64,000 bases of DNA from Pseudacidobacterium ailaaui. GTDB taxonomy: Bacteria; Acidobacteriota; Terriglobia; Terriglobales; Acidobacteriaceae. The stretch spans positions 496,001-560,000 of the forward strand of contig NZ_JIAL01000001.1 of the NCBI RefSeq assembly GCF_000688455.1. The letters run 5' to 3'. Below are positions 17,491-25,738 of the stretch, piece after piece (positions within the stretch are counted from its first letter, which is position 1; every line of letters starts with the position of its first letter). The notes beneath the pieces were generated by a model, which did no database searches, was not told the origin of the DNA, and saw only the letters and a list, made by a program, of their open reading frames with translations. The translations under genes and the position numbers were made by a program.

Positions 17491-18576
17491 ATGGCTGAAA
17501 ATTCTTCCTGCCGCACCAGAATAACAATCGCAAAGCGCGCGTTTCTTTCCTCGCTCTTCTTTTTCCTGTTTTCCTTTGCTGGTCTTGCGCAATCTGTAAC
17601 TTCTCCTGCCATTCCTCCCGTGCAGTACGCCGATCTCGGGGATCTGAGGCTTGAAAACGGCCAGGTGATTCACGATTGCAGAATCGGCTACCGTACCCTC
17701 GGCGCATGGAACGCGGCAAAGTCCAATGCCGTGCTCTTCCCCACCTGGTTTACTGGGCGCAGCAGTGACATCGCCATGCAGATCCTCGCCGGACACTACC
17801 TGGACAGCCGCAAATATTTCATAATTGCCGTAGATGCACTCGGCGACGGCATCTCCTGCTCTCCTTCCAACAGCGCCACACAGCATGGAACTGATTTTCC
17901 GCAATTTTCCATCCGTGACATGGTCTATGCAGAGCACCGCCTGCTCACCGAAAAGCTGCACCTTCAGCATCTACGCGCGGTTTTAGGTGTTTCGATGGGA
18001 GGAATGCAGGCCTTTCAGTGGATGGTCAGCTACCCTGAATTTATGGATGCGGTCATTCCAGTCGTCGGCACTCCCCAGCAGAGCTCCTACGATCTTCTAC
18101 TCTGGAACACGGAATTGAAGGCGCTGCAATCCGACTCCGGTTATCACGGAGGCAAATATACACAGCCCCAGCCTCTGCCCCTCGTAGCGCTGATTCACAA
18201 CATGAACCTCGCTACCCCATCGTTTCGCGCCAACCACACCACCCGCGAGGACTTCCCGTCCTATTTTGAACAGATCACGACCGACGGGGACCGCTTCTTT
18301 GACGCGAATGATTACCTGCGCCAGCTCCAGGCCATGATTGGCCAGGACATTGCGGATGGCGGGTCGCTCTATGACGTGGCAAACAAGGTGAAAGCAAAGG
18401 TGCTCATCATCGCCGCTGCGCAGGACCACATGGTCAACCCGCTGCCGGCCCTGGGTTTCGCAAAGCTCATCCACGCCCAGACGCTGCTGCTTGAATCCGA
18501 CTGCGGGCACATGGCGCCGGGATGCGAGATCAACTCCGTTACCACTGCGATTGCCAGATTTCTTGATCAGCCCTGA
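17491..18576 (+). CDS. Secreted alpha/beta hydrolase, homoserine O-acetyltransferase (MetX)-like
   Basis: A 361-residue alpha/beta-hydrolase (368 if started at 17470) with MetX-like architecture: YADLGDLRLENGQ and YRTLGAWN at the start, nucleophile Ser in GVSMGGMQA, Asp in AAQDHMVNP and His in DCGHMAPG. Unlike MetX it has a hydrophobic leader (FLSSLFFFLFSFAGLAQ), so it is probably exported and more likely an esterase than a methionine enzyme. ATG codons at 17470, 17479, 17482 and 17491 are all possible starts; none has a strong ribosome site. The gene is divergent from GH20, and the two 5' ends lie within about 13 bases of each other or overlap. Confidence 0.75.
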   Translation: MAENSSCRTRITIAKRAFLSSLFFFLFSFAGLAQSVTSPAIPPVQYADLGDLRLENGQVIHDCRIGYRTLGAWNAAKSNAVLFPTWFTGRSSDIAMQILAGHYLDSRKYFIIAVDALGDGISCSPSNSATQHGTDFPQFSIRDMVYAEHRLLTEKLHLQHLRAVLGVSMGGMQAFQWMVSYPEFMDAVIPVVGTPQQSSYDLLLWNTELKALQSDSGYHGGKYTQPQPLPLVALIHNMNLATPSFRANHTTREDFPSYFEQITTDGDRFFDANDYLRQLQAMIGQDIADGGSLYDVANKVKAKVLIIAAAQDHMVNPLPALGFAKLIHAQTLLLESDCGHMAPGCEINSVTTAIARFLDQP

Positions 18577-18607
18577 TGATCTAATGGCTTGCCTTAGGTA
18601 GGCAGGA

Positions 18608-19090
18608 TCAGCTTCGCGGCGCTTCCATTTGCCTGCGCAAAAGAACGATCTGGCCCAGGTGGTAGCTCGTGTGGTCTGCGGCCAGAAGGATTTCCCTCAG
18701 CAGGGTCTGCCCTTCTCCCCATGGAATCCGTGCGGTGAGTTTCTCTGTGGGCCCCGCGGCCAGCTTTTCAAAGGTCTCCAGGTACTGCCGCACCTCCTGT
18801 ACAGAGGCCTCCCATTGCTGGGCCGAAGACGGGGACTTCGACTCTGGCCAGTAGTCTTTGGGCCATTCCGGGGCCACGTATGACGGGTCCGTACAGAATT
18901 CCAGCAGGTCCCGTAAGGCAATCCTGATGTGTTCCAGCAGTTGCCAGGCGGTGTGCGGAGCACCGTTCGGCGCGGCCCCGTAAAACTCGGGAGGAAAGTC
19001 CCGCACCGCCTCATCCAGCGTCAGGTGTGCACTGCCGCCTCGCAGCAGTTCCACCAGATGGTCCCGCAGAACATCGCTCCCTGCAGACAT
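18608..19090 (-). CDS. DinB-superfamily protein
   Basis: A 160-residue four-helix-bundle protein of the DinB/YfiT-like superfamily, whose members bind a metal through three His and often act as thiol-dependent transferases or stress proteins; actual function unknown. Candidate ligands are His in WQLLEHIRI, and two His in ADHTSYHLGQIVLLRRQM near the C-terminus, the family's closing signature. The ATG has GGGAG about eight bases upstream. It lies 38 bases after the murA stop in the same direction and may be transcribed with it. Confidence 0.8.
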   Translation of the reverse strand: MSAGSDVLRDHLVELLRGGSAHLTLDEAVRDFPPEFYGAAPNGAPHTAWQLLEHIRIALRDLLEFCTDPSYVAPEWPKDYWPESKSPSSAQQWEASVQEVRQYLETFEKLAAGPTEKLTARIPWGEGQTLLREILLAADHTSYHLGQIVLLRRQMEAPRS

Positions 19091-19128
19091 CTTCTTTCTC
19101 CCATCCCGGACGGCCCCGGCTTTTGCGG

Positions 19129-20469
19129 CTACGAACCGGCTGCTGCGGTCTCAGGAAGCGCACCCACCTGCGCTGCTGCTTTCTCTCGCCTGTCAGAAAA
19201 AACATTTCCCATGCGCCGAATCTGGGCACCTACACCGCGCAGTTTTTCTTCAATGTGCTCATAACCGCGGTCAATATGATAGACCCGGTCGAGAATGGAC
19301 TCTCCATCGGCCACCAGCGCTGCCAGCACCAGAGAGGCCGAAGCGCGCAGGTCAGAACACATGACCGCAGCCGCTGACAACGGAGACTTCCCCCGCACTG
19401 TCGCTGTTCGCCCATCTACTTTGATGTTCGCGCCCATGCGGACCAGCTCCTGCACATGCATAAACCGGTTCTCGAAGATGTTTTCCGTAATAATGGATGT
19501 GCCTTCGGCCTGTGTAGCCAGCGCCATGTATTGCGCCTGCATGTCGGTGGGAAATCCCGGATACTCCTCGGTTGCAATATCAGCTGCTTTCAGATTGCCT
19601 TCACTGCGGACGCGGATCTGGTCTTTCCCCAGCACCTCTACCCGTGCGCCCGCTTCCTCCAGCTTGCGCAGCACCGCCCCCAGATGCGCCGGGTTGCAAT
19701 TGGAGATGCAAAGGTCGCCGCCGGTGATCGCTCCGGCCACAAGAAACGTCCCTGCCTCGATGCGGTCGGGGTGAATACGGTGGCGCGCCCCATGCAGCTT
19801 CTCAACTCCCTGCACACGAATCGTGGAGGTGCCGGCGCCTTCAATCTTTGCCCCCATGGCGGTCAGGAGCGCCGCCAGATCGGTGACCTCCGGCTCGCGG
19901 GCGCAGTTTTCCATGACCGTCTCGCCTTCAGCCAGTACCGCAGCCATCAGCAGGTCTTCTGTCCCCGTAACCGTAATCTTGTCGAAAACGATGTTAGCGC
20001 CCTTCAGCCTCTCGGCTCGGGCCTCAATGTACCCGTGCTCATAGCTGATCTTCGCGCCCATCGTCTCAAGGCCCTTGATGTGCAGGTCTATCGGGCGTCC
20101 GCCAATCGCGCAGCCTCCTGGCATGGCAACGCGGGCAATTCCCGTGCGCGCAACCAGCGGTCCAAGCACCAGCGCAGAGGCACGCATGGTCTTGACAATC
20201 TCATATTTCGCCACGGGGTCGGAAAGCACCCTGCAGCTAATGGTCGTGCGGTGCTGCGCCCGGCCATAACCCAGTTCAACCTCGGCCCCCATAGAGACCA
20301 GCAGTTTGCGCTCCGTCTCGATGTCGCGCACTTGAGGGATATTTTCCAGAATGACTTCATCTTCCGTAAGAATGGCCGCAGCCATGCAGGGAAGCGCCGA
20401 ATTCTTCGCCCCACTGATGCGAATGGTGCCAATCAGAGGATTACCGCCGCGAATGACAAATTTGTCCAT
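19129..20469 (-). CDS. murA: UDP-N-acetylglucosamine 1-carboxyvinyltransferase (MurA)
   Basis: A 446-residue enzyme catalysing the first committed step of peptidoglycan synthesis, transfer of enolpyruvate from PEP to UDP-GlcNAc. Lys22-Asn23 (AKNSALP) and the fosfomycin-targeted catalytic Cys120 in MPGGCAIGGRP are present, so the enzyme should be fosfomycin-sensitive. The length is slightly above the usual ~420 owing to a C-terminal tail after the last beta strand (about 425-446). Followed by the DinB-like gene. The ATG is preceded by AGG at close spacing. Confidence 0.96.
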   Translation of the reverse strand: MDKFVIRGGNPLIGTIRISGAKNSALPCMAAAILTEDEVILENIPQVRDIETERKLLVSMGAEVELGYGRAQHRTTISCRVLSDPVAKYEIVKTMRASALVLGPLVARTGIARVAMPGGCAIGGRPIDLHIKGLETMGAKISYEHGYIEARAERLKGANIVFDKITVTGTEDLLMAAVLAEGETVMENCAREPEVTDLAALLTAMGAKIEGAGTSTIRVQGVEKLHGARHRIHPDRIEAGTFLVAGAITGGDLCISNCNPAHLGAVLRKLEEAGARVEVLGKDQIRVRSEGNLKAADIATEEYPGFPTDMQAQYMALATQAEGTSIITENIFENRFMHVQELVRMGANIKVDGRTATVRGKSPLSAAAVMCSDLRASASLVLAALVADGESILDRVYHIDRGYEHIEEKLRGVGAQIRRMGNVFSDRREKAAAQVGALPETAAAGS

Positions 20470-20564
20470 AATGCCTGGGACTAGTGTAAATGCAGCAGCG
20501 GTGAGGAAATACGGGCAGGGTAACTGGCTGGATGCGCAACTGCATCCCAGACAGGGACCCGGAC

Positions 20565-20591
20565 AAACAAAAAAGCGCCCACAGCGGGCGC
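20565..20591 (-). terminator. Rho-independent terminator of murQ
   Basis: On the minus strand GCGCCC-GCTGT-GGGCGC (pairing 20575-20580 with 20586-20591) is followed by TTTTTTGTTT. It lies 24 bases past the murQ stop and separates murQ from murA. Confidence 0.88.
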
Positions 20592-20615
20592 ACTGAAAAA
20601 CTGGTGCATTCTTTT

Positions 20616-21629
20616 CTATAGGTCCATGACCGTGTCTTCAATCGCGCGGCGTACATTTCCGTCAGAGCGGGCCAGTCTGCGTACCGCCTCCGGCTTGTCC
20701 ACATTGGCCTTCAGCATCACCAGCGCCACTGGAACGCTGCGTCCGGCGGATTTGATGGTGCGCACGGCCGTCTCCCGGTCCACATTGCAGGCGCGCATCA
20801 GGATGGCGATCCCGCGCTCAACCAGCTTCGAGTTCTGCATGTGCACATTGACCATCAGGTTTTCGTACACATACCCCAGCCGCGTCATCGCTCCGGTCGT
20901 GATCATATTGGTGATCATCTTTTGCGCCGTCGCCGCCTTCATGCGGGTCGAGCCGGAGATGACCTCAGGTCCCACCTCGGCCACAATGGCGATATCGGCT
21001 GCAGCGGCAAGAGGGGTGTTCTGATTACAGGTGATACACGCCGTCCGGGCACCGCGGGCGCGTGCATAGGCAACCGCAGCCACCACGTAGGGGGTGCGGC
21101 CGCTGGCAGAAAGACCAATGACCACGTCTTTGCGCGTAGGGCGCCGGCGGGCAATATCGCGCTGCCCCAGCTCTTCTGAGTCTTCGTTCACTTCTACCGG
21201 CGAGGCCAGCGCCTTGGGCCCGCCTGCCATAATGTACTGGATCTGCTGCGGAGAGTTGGAAAAATAGGGAGGGCACTCACAGGAGTCAAGCGCGGCGATG
21301 CGCCCGCTCGAACCGGCCCCTACATAAATCAGCCGTCCGCCATCGCGCAGGCTGCGGGCCACAGAATCAATCACCAGGGCGATTTCCGGCAGGGCCTTTT
21401 TGACTGCACCGGCCACCTTTGCGTCTTCGTGATTGATGATGCGCGCAATTTCCAGCGCAGATTTCGTGTCGAAGCCCTGAGATGCTTCATTCGGGCTTTC
21501 TGTAATCAGTTCGTGGAGGTTGGTCACTGGCATAGCATGGCCGTTGGCCATGCGGGATGGTTCCGTTTGTGGAGGTGTTGTGATGGTTGCCATGGCTGTA
21601 TTTGTTCCTGCATTCTTGCCATCTTCCAT
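20616..21629 (-). CDS. murQ: N-acetylmuramic acid 6-phosphate etherase (MurQ)
   Basis: A 337-residue SIS-fold enzyme that cleaves the lactyl ether of MurNAc-6-P to GlcNAc-6-P and D-lactate during cell-wall recycling. Visible features are the SIS sugar-phosphate site VGAGSSGRIAALDS, the CPPYFSN segment, SASGRTPYV, the family signature EVISGSTRMKAATAQKM, and the C-terminal UBA-like region. The ATG at 21629 follows GGAG by five bases; the first ~35 residues (Thr/Pro-rich) are longer than in most MurQ, so ATG 21593 is possible. It lies 68 bases downstream of a beta-lactamase-fold serine hydrolase that may supply its substrate. Confidence 0.95.
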   Translation of the reverse strand: MEDGKNAGTNTAMATITTPPQTEPSRMANGHAMPVTNLHELITESPNEASQGFDTKSALEIARIINHEDAKVAGAVKKALPEIALVIDSVARSLRDGGRLIYVGAGSSGRIAALDSCECPPYFSNSPQQIQYIMAGGPKALASPVEVNEDSEELGQRDIARRRPTRKDVVIGLSASGRTPYVVAAVAYARARGARTACITCNQNTPLAAAADIAIVAEVGPEVISGSTRMKAATAQKMITNMITTGAMTRLGYVYENLMVNVHMQNSKLVERGIAILMRACNVDRETAVRTIKSAGRSVPVALVMLKANVDKPEAVRRLARSDGNVRRAIEDTVMDL

Positions 21630-21697
21630 TGTATCTCCAACCGCAGTCGCCGTATCGCATTTTCGATGAGGGAGACAAATTCCCGTCCAGAAGAAGT

Positions 21698-22795
21698 TCA
21701 GGAAAGCGCTGTGACAATTGCATCGTGGAATTCCGGGCGCACCTGCTGGATGGCCTTGCTGGAGCGATCAGGCCATGTGCGGTTTGTAAGCAGCACCACG
21801 GCCAGCTCGCGCTCCCGATCGATCCACAAAGATGTTCCCACATACCCGAGGTGACCGATCGAGGACGCACTGAAATACCTTCCCGATGATGAGGGCGCTG
21901 TCGGTGTGTCCCATCCCAGGGCACGCGATTCGTTCTGCCGAGAGGCAAACAGGCGCACCGTCTCCGGACGCAAGAGCCGGCCCCCTTCGGCGCTGGTGCC
22001 TTCCTGCAGAATGCAGCAGGCAAACATCAGAACATCGGGCACATTTGAAAAGAGTCCGGCATGGCCCCCGTATCCCCCCAGTACATAAGCATGTTCGTCA
22101 TGGACTTCGCCCTGAATCACCCGCTTTCGGAACTCCACATCGTGGACCGTGGGCGGAATCTGCTCACGCATCTGGGGCGGAGGACAAAATACTGTCTGGT
22201 TCAGGCCTAGTGGCGCGAAGATCTCCCGCTCGCAGTAGCGGGCTAAGTAATCTCCCGCCAATACCTCCAGCGCTTTTCCCAGCAGAATAAAGCCGATGTC
22301 AGAATATTCCACGCGCGTGCCCGGTGGGGCCTCCAGCGGCATCTGCAGGCAGGCGCGCAGCAGGCCATTGGCTGAGGAATGCTGCTCAAAGAGCCGGGCG
22401 TATGCCGGCAGTCCGGAAGAGTGGGACAGCAGCATGCGCAGGGTCACCCGTTCCTTTCCGCTACCCGGGTCGCGGCCTACCACAAACGCCGGCAGAACCT
22501 CCCCAAGGGGCATATCGAGGTCCAAAATCCCCCGATCATAGAGCAGCATCGCCATCGAGGTCGTCGCCATGACCTTCGTGACACTGGCCAGATCAAATAC
22601 CGTGTCCGGCCTCACCTCTGGTGCGTCCGGCTCATAGGTAAAACCGCCGACTGCATCCAGCGCGATGACCCGGCCACGGGAGAGCACCCCATATGCCGCG
22701 CCGGGAAAGGCCCGCTCCGTTACCGCCTTCTCCAGCAGCGCACGGGCCTGGGCAAACTGCCGGCGTTGTTCTGAGTGGTCATAAGACAATGGCAT
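21698..22795 (-). CDS. Beta-lactamase-fold serine hydrolase (class C/esterase type), possibly AmiE-like
   Basis: A 365-residue serine hydrolase of the beta-lactamase/D-Ala-D-Ala carboxypeptidase superfamily. The SxxK motif is Ser71-Val-Thr-Lys74, the second motif is Tyr164-Ser-Asp166, and HLG near residue 330 is a plausible third motif. No signal peptide is evident. B. subtilis AmiE (YbbE), an N-acetylmuramyl-L-alanine amidase that works just before MurQ in muropeptide rescue, belongs to this same superfamily; adjacency to murQ makes that role a reasonable inference. An esterase or D-aminopeptidase is the alternative. Confidence 0.72.
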   Translation of the reverse strand: MPLSYDHSEQRRQFAQARALLEKAVTERAFPGAAYGVLSRGRVIALDAVGGFTYEPDAPEVRPDTVFDLASVTKVMATTSMAMLLYDRGILDLDMPLGEVLPAFVVGRDPGSGKERVTLRMLLSHSSGLPAYARLFEQHSSANGLLRACLQMPLEAPPGTRVEYSDIGFILLGKALEVLAGDYLARYCEREIFAPLGLNQTVFCPPPQMREQIPPTVHDVEFRKRVIQGEVHDEHAYVLGGYGGHAGLFSNVPDVLMFACCILQEGTSAEGGRLLRPETVRLFASRQNESRALGWDTPTAPSSSGRYFSASSIGHLGYVGTSLWIDRERELAVVLLTNRTWPDRSSKAIQQVRPEFHDAIVTALS

Positions 22796-22846
22796 GGCAA
22801 TTCCGTCCAGGTGAAAGTATAGTAAGCGATTTCAGGAGGAAAACGA

Positions 22847-23779
22847 ATGAACAAGTTCCGTCTTTGGCTCACGCTGGCGCTCGGCGTGTCCTACTGTGCC
22901 TCGCTCTCGGCCCAACAGGACACCGCCCTGGAGGCGCAGCTGAGGGGCCTGACTGCCTTACATCGCGGCAAAGTGGCCATCTTTGCCAAGGATCTGAACA
23001 GCGGCAGGACGGTCGCGATCCAGGCAGACACGCCCGTTCCCACTGCCTCTGTCATTAAGCTGACTGTTCTTTTTGAGGCGCTCAAGCAGGTCCAGGCCGG
23101 CAAAGCACACTTTGAAGACCGGCTGCGGCTCACCAAAGACAATCAGGTGGAAGGATCCGGCGTTCTTAGCTTCTTTGATACACCCCAGACGCTGACGCTC
23201 AAAGATGTTCTGACCATGATGATCATTGTCAGCGACAACACGGCCACCAACATGGCCATTGATAAACTCGGACTCAAAAAGATTGACGATCGCATCCAGT
23301 GGCTGGGCCTGAAAGATACCTGGCTTTACAGAAAGGTGTCGAAACCAGCCAGTGGTCCCATGCCTGCTGACCAGAAACAGTTCGGCCTGGGCAAAACCAC
23401 AGCGCGCGAAATGGCCGCAGTCATGGAGCGCTTTGCTACCTGTAATCTGAATGCCCCTGGAGAGACCGCACCGCCGACCCCAAAAGACCAGAAGCTGTGC
23501 CAGGTCGCCATGCACATGCTGCGCAACCAGTTCTATCGCAACAGTATCCCCCGCTATCTGGAAACCATGGATACGACGGAAGGTGAGTCAAAAATCGCCA
23601 ACAAAACCGGGGCCCTCGATCACGTCAGAAACGACGTGGGAGTTGTCGACGCCAAAAACGGCCCTGTCATCATCTCCGAGTTCACCTGGGACAATCAGGA
23701 CACGAGCTGGACACCGGACAATTCCGCCGAGGTCCTGATGGCAAAAGCGGCAAAGATCATCGTTGACCGCTGGCAGTAG
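22847..23779 (+). CDS. Exported class A beta-lactamase-like serine hydrolase lacking the omega-loop Glu
   Basis: A 310-residue exported penicillin-recognising enzyme. Signal peptide about 1-22; SxxK is Ser68-Val-Ile-Lys71; SDN is 129-131; KTG is 253-255, all spaced as in class A beta-lactamases. The ExxLN omega-loop motif (Glu166 of TEM) expected around residues 161-185 is absent; that stretch reads Lys/Gly/Pro-rich. Two Cys (199 and 218) could form a disulfide. Without Glu166 hydrolysis would be slow, so it may be a penicillin-binding or esterase-type relative. GGAGG precedes the ATG closely and TATAGT at 22818-22823 is a -10-like box. Divergent from the AmiE-like gene. Confidence 0.75.
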   Translation: MNKFRLWLTLALGVSYCASLSAQQDTALEAQLRGLTALHRGKVAIFAKDLNSGRTVAIQADTPVPTASVIKLTVLFEALKQVQAGKAHFEDRLRLTKDNQVEGSGVLSFFDTPQTLTLKDVLTMMIIVSDNTATNMAIDKLGLKKIDDRIQWLGLKDTWLYRKVSKPASGPMPADQKQFGLGKTTAREMAAVMERFATCNLNAPGETAPPTPKDQKLCQVAMHMLRNQFYRNSIPRYLETMDTTEGESKIANKTGALDHVRNDVGVVDAKNGPVIISEFTWDNQDTSWTPDNSAEVLMAKAAKIIVDRWQ

Positions 23780-23815
23780 CCGGGCGTCTACAATAAAGAG
23801 AGACTGGAGGACGTC

Positions 23816-24592
23816 ATGCGCAGGCTTTTCATCGCAGCAATACTGGGGGCCTCCCTCTGCTCCCAGGCGCAGCAAGCCACGCCGCAGGCACCTGCTTCTG
23901 GAGCGAAAAGCATCGTCATCCCCGCCGGCACAAAGGTCCTGCTTCAATTGCGCTCCGGAATCAATACAAAAACCGCACAGCCAGGTGACGGCGTTTATCT
24001 CACCTCCGGATTTCCTGTCGTCGTCGGCGACCACGTGGCCATCCCCGCTGGGGTCTACGTCCAGGGAGTGATTGACCAGGTGACACGTCCAGGCCGCATC
24101 AAAGGTCGTGCCACCGTGCGGATGCATTTTACTTCCATGATTTTTCCGAATGGCAGCGTCGTCACCATTCCCGGAGTCGTCAACAGCCTGCCCGGATCTG
24201 ACGGTCCTAGGGTCCGGGACGAGGGCAACATCGAGCAGGCAGGCAACCAAGGAAGAGATGCCGGGACCATCGCCCAGGACACCATTGCCGGGGCCACTCT
24301 GGGTACCATCGGCGGTGCTGGCGCTGGCGCTCCGGGAAAAGGTGCGGCCCTTGGCGGGTTGACTGGAGCAGCGGTGGGGCTGATTTCTACCATGATTACA
24401 CGCGGCGATGAGGTGGTCCTCCCGGCCGGGCAGAGTGTAGAGATGGTCCTGCAGCGCCCGCTCACCATCACCCAGGCGGACCTCACTGGGCCGGATATGG
24501 CTGGCCAGCCTTTGGTCCCTTCGGCCCAGCCGCCTCTGTCTAAACCCAAACATGTCTTTTGCCCGGCTGGAAGTCTGGGCTGCAATCTGTAA
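23816..24592 (+). CDS. Exported glycine-zipper protein of unknown function
   Basis: A 258-residue exported protein: signal peptide about 1-19, a beta-rich domain (about 30-135) beginning IVIPAGTKVLLQLRSGINT, a Gly/Ala glycine-zipper membrane stretch (about 158-195), then a short beta-rich end (VVLPAGQSVEMVLQRPL). The same order recurs in the BON protein at 26868-27956. The first domain recalls the TrbI/VirB10-like IPAGT..V.L beta-barrel, but no conjugation genes are near. GGAGG lies six bases before the ATG. Only six bases separate it from lepB, so they are probably co-transcribed. Confidence 0.7.
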   Translation: MRRLFIAAILGASLCSQAQQATPQAPASGAKSIVIPAGTKVLLQLRSGINTKTAQPGDGVYLTSGFPVVVGDHVAIPAGVYVQGVIDQVTRPGRIKGRATVRMHFTSMIFPNGSVVTIPGVVNSLPGSDGPRVRDEGNIEQAGNQGRDAGTIAQDTIAGATLGTIGGAGAGAPGKGAALGGLTGAAVGLISTMITRGDEVVLPAGQSVEMVLQRPLTITQADLTGPDMAGQPLVPSAQPPLSKPKHVFCPAGSLGCNL

Positions 24593-24598
24593 GTAAAA

Positions 24599-25159
24599 AT
24601 GCATCATACGGAGAACGAACAACAGATCACTTCTGGCAAAGGCCACCGCAGAAGCGGCTTTCAGCTATGGCTCCGCGACTTCATTGTCTCGGTAATGGCG
24701 TCCTTTTTCATCATCACCTTTCTCTATCAACCCGTAAGGGTGGAAGGCACCAGTATGCAGCCGGAGCTGCGCGATCAGGACCGGCTGTTTGTCAATAAAT
24801 TTGCCTATGATATTGAGAAGATCTCACGCGGCGATGTTGTCGTCTTTTATTACCCGAGGGACCTTTCCAAGAGCTACATCAAACGCGTCATCGGCCTTCC
24901 CGGCGACGACATCCGCATCCGCGAGGGCCGTGTTTACGTGAACGGCAAACTGCTGGACGAACCTTACGTTCCCCGAAGCTATCGCGATGTCCGCTCCATG
25001 GGGGACCTCACCGTTCCTCCGAATGAATACTTTGTGATGGGAGACCATCGCTCCATCTCTAGCGACAGCCGGGACTTCGGGCCGGTTCCGCGTAAACTGA
25101 TCTATGGGAAGGCCGCCTTTGTCTACTGGCCGGCAGACAATATGGGACTGGTACACTGA
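24599..25159 (+). CDS. lepB: Signal peptidase I
   Basis: A 186-residue membrane protease that removes signal peptides from exported preproteins. A single N-terminal transmembrane helix (about 28-44) is followed by the catalytic Ser52 in GTSMQPEL, the general-base Lys95 in SYIKRVIGLPGD, and the closing box GDHRSISSDSRDFG. It is at the small end of the family (Gram-positive-like size). It follows the glycine-zipper gene by six bases and converges on the NlpE-like gene with three bases between stops. Confidence 0.95.
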   Translation: MHHTENEQQITSGKGHRRSGFQLWLRDFIVSVMASFFIITFLYQPVRVEGTSMQPELRDQDRLFVNKFAYDIEKISRGDVVVFYYPRDLSKSYIKRVIGLPGDDIRIREGRVYVNGKLLDEPYVPRSYRDVRSMGDLTVPPNEYFVMGDHRSISSDSRDFGPVPRKLIYGKAAFVYWPADNMGLVH

Positions 25160-25162
25160 CCT

Positions 25163-25660
25163 TTATTTTTCTCCCAGCCTCGCAGCAGGTGGCGATTCCA
25201 CCGCGATTCGCTCCAGTTTGAAGTTCATGCTTGACGCAATTGGCTTCATCTCACGGTCGAGTTGCTGCAGCGTATTTTCATCCACGCGCAGAAAATACTG
25301 GGTGCGTGTAGACAGGTCCGGATCCAGTTCGTAAATGACCGCATCCGGGGTCTGCGAAGTGCCCTGCAGAAGCCTCCAGTGGCCATAATCCGTATCACTG
25401 CCGCGGTCAAGATAGTGCCGGTGCATCCGGTAGATTGCACCCTGAAAATCCTTTGGGGCCTTCTCGTACAGGGTCAGCGTTGTGACAATTCCGCTGCAAT
25501 CCGCACAGGGAAGCGTACCCTGCCACGTGCCCAATACCCACATGGTCCTGGCCTTCCGTGCCAGGACTCCCTGTTGTCTGGAATGCGCGGCCTGCTCCAG
25601 CGCCACAGGGGCCAGGACAAAAACCGCTACTGGCAAAACTGCTCTGGTAAGAAACTTCAC
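25163..25660 (-). CDS. NlpE-N-domain exported protein
   Basis: A 165-residue exported protein matching the N-terminal barrel of NlpE, the E. coli lipoprotein that signals surface contact and copper/redox stress through Cpx. GTLPCADCSGI (Cys52 and Cys55 as CxxC) is the family hallmark, followed by LTLYEKA. The hydrophobic leader (about 1-25) has no lipobox Cys, so it is likely periplasmic rather than a lipoprotein. It starts at GTG 25660 with GGAGGA upstream. No CpxA/R genes are in view. It overlaps nothing but converges tightly on lepB. Confidence 0.75.
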   Translation of the reverse strand: MKFLTRAVLPVAVFVLAPVALEQAAHSRQQGVLARKARTMWVLGTWQGTLPCADCSGIVTTLTLYEKAPKDFQGAIYRMHRHYLDRGSDTDYGHWRLLQGTSQTPDAVIYELDPDLSTRTQYFLRVDENTLQQLDREMKPIASSMNFKLERIAVESPPAARLGEK

Positions 25661-25690
25661 AGCTCCTCCCCTGGAATACTTCAGAGGATA

Positions 25691-25719
25691 AAGGAAAATG
25701 CCCGCGGGCTGCGGGCATT
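25691..25719 (-). terminator. Rho-independent terminator of the Gly/His-rich gene
   Basis: A 9-bp perfect stem, AATGCCCGC (25697-25705) with GCGGGCATT (25711-25719), five-base loop, is followed on the minus strand by TTCCTTT. It lies 20 bases past the stop at 25739. Confidence 0.75.
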
Positions 25720-25738
25720 CTTCCTTCCTAATTTTTGT

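Noticed and set aside
17479-17970. Extension of GH20 to 17970
   Set aside because: It would run antisense through the MetX-like gene; a TTG with AGGAG at 17478 starts a proper signal peptide.
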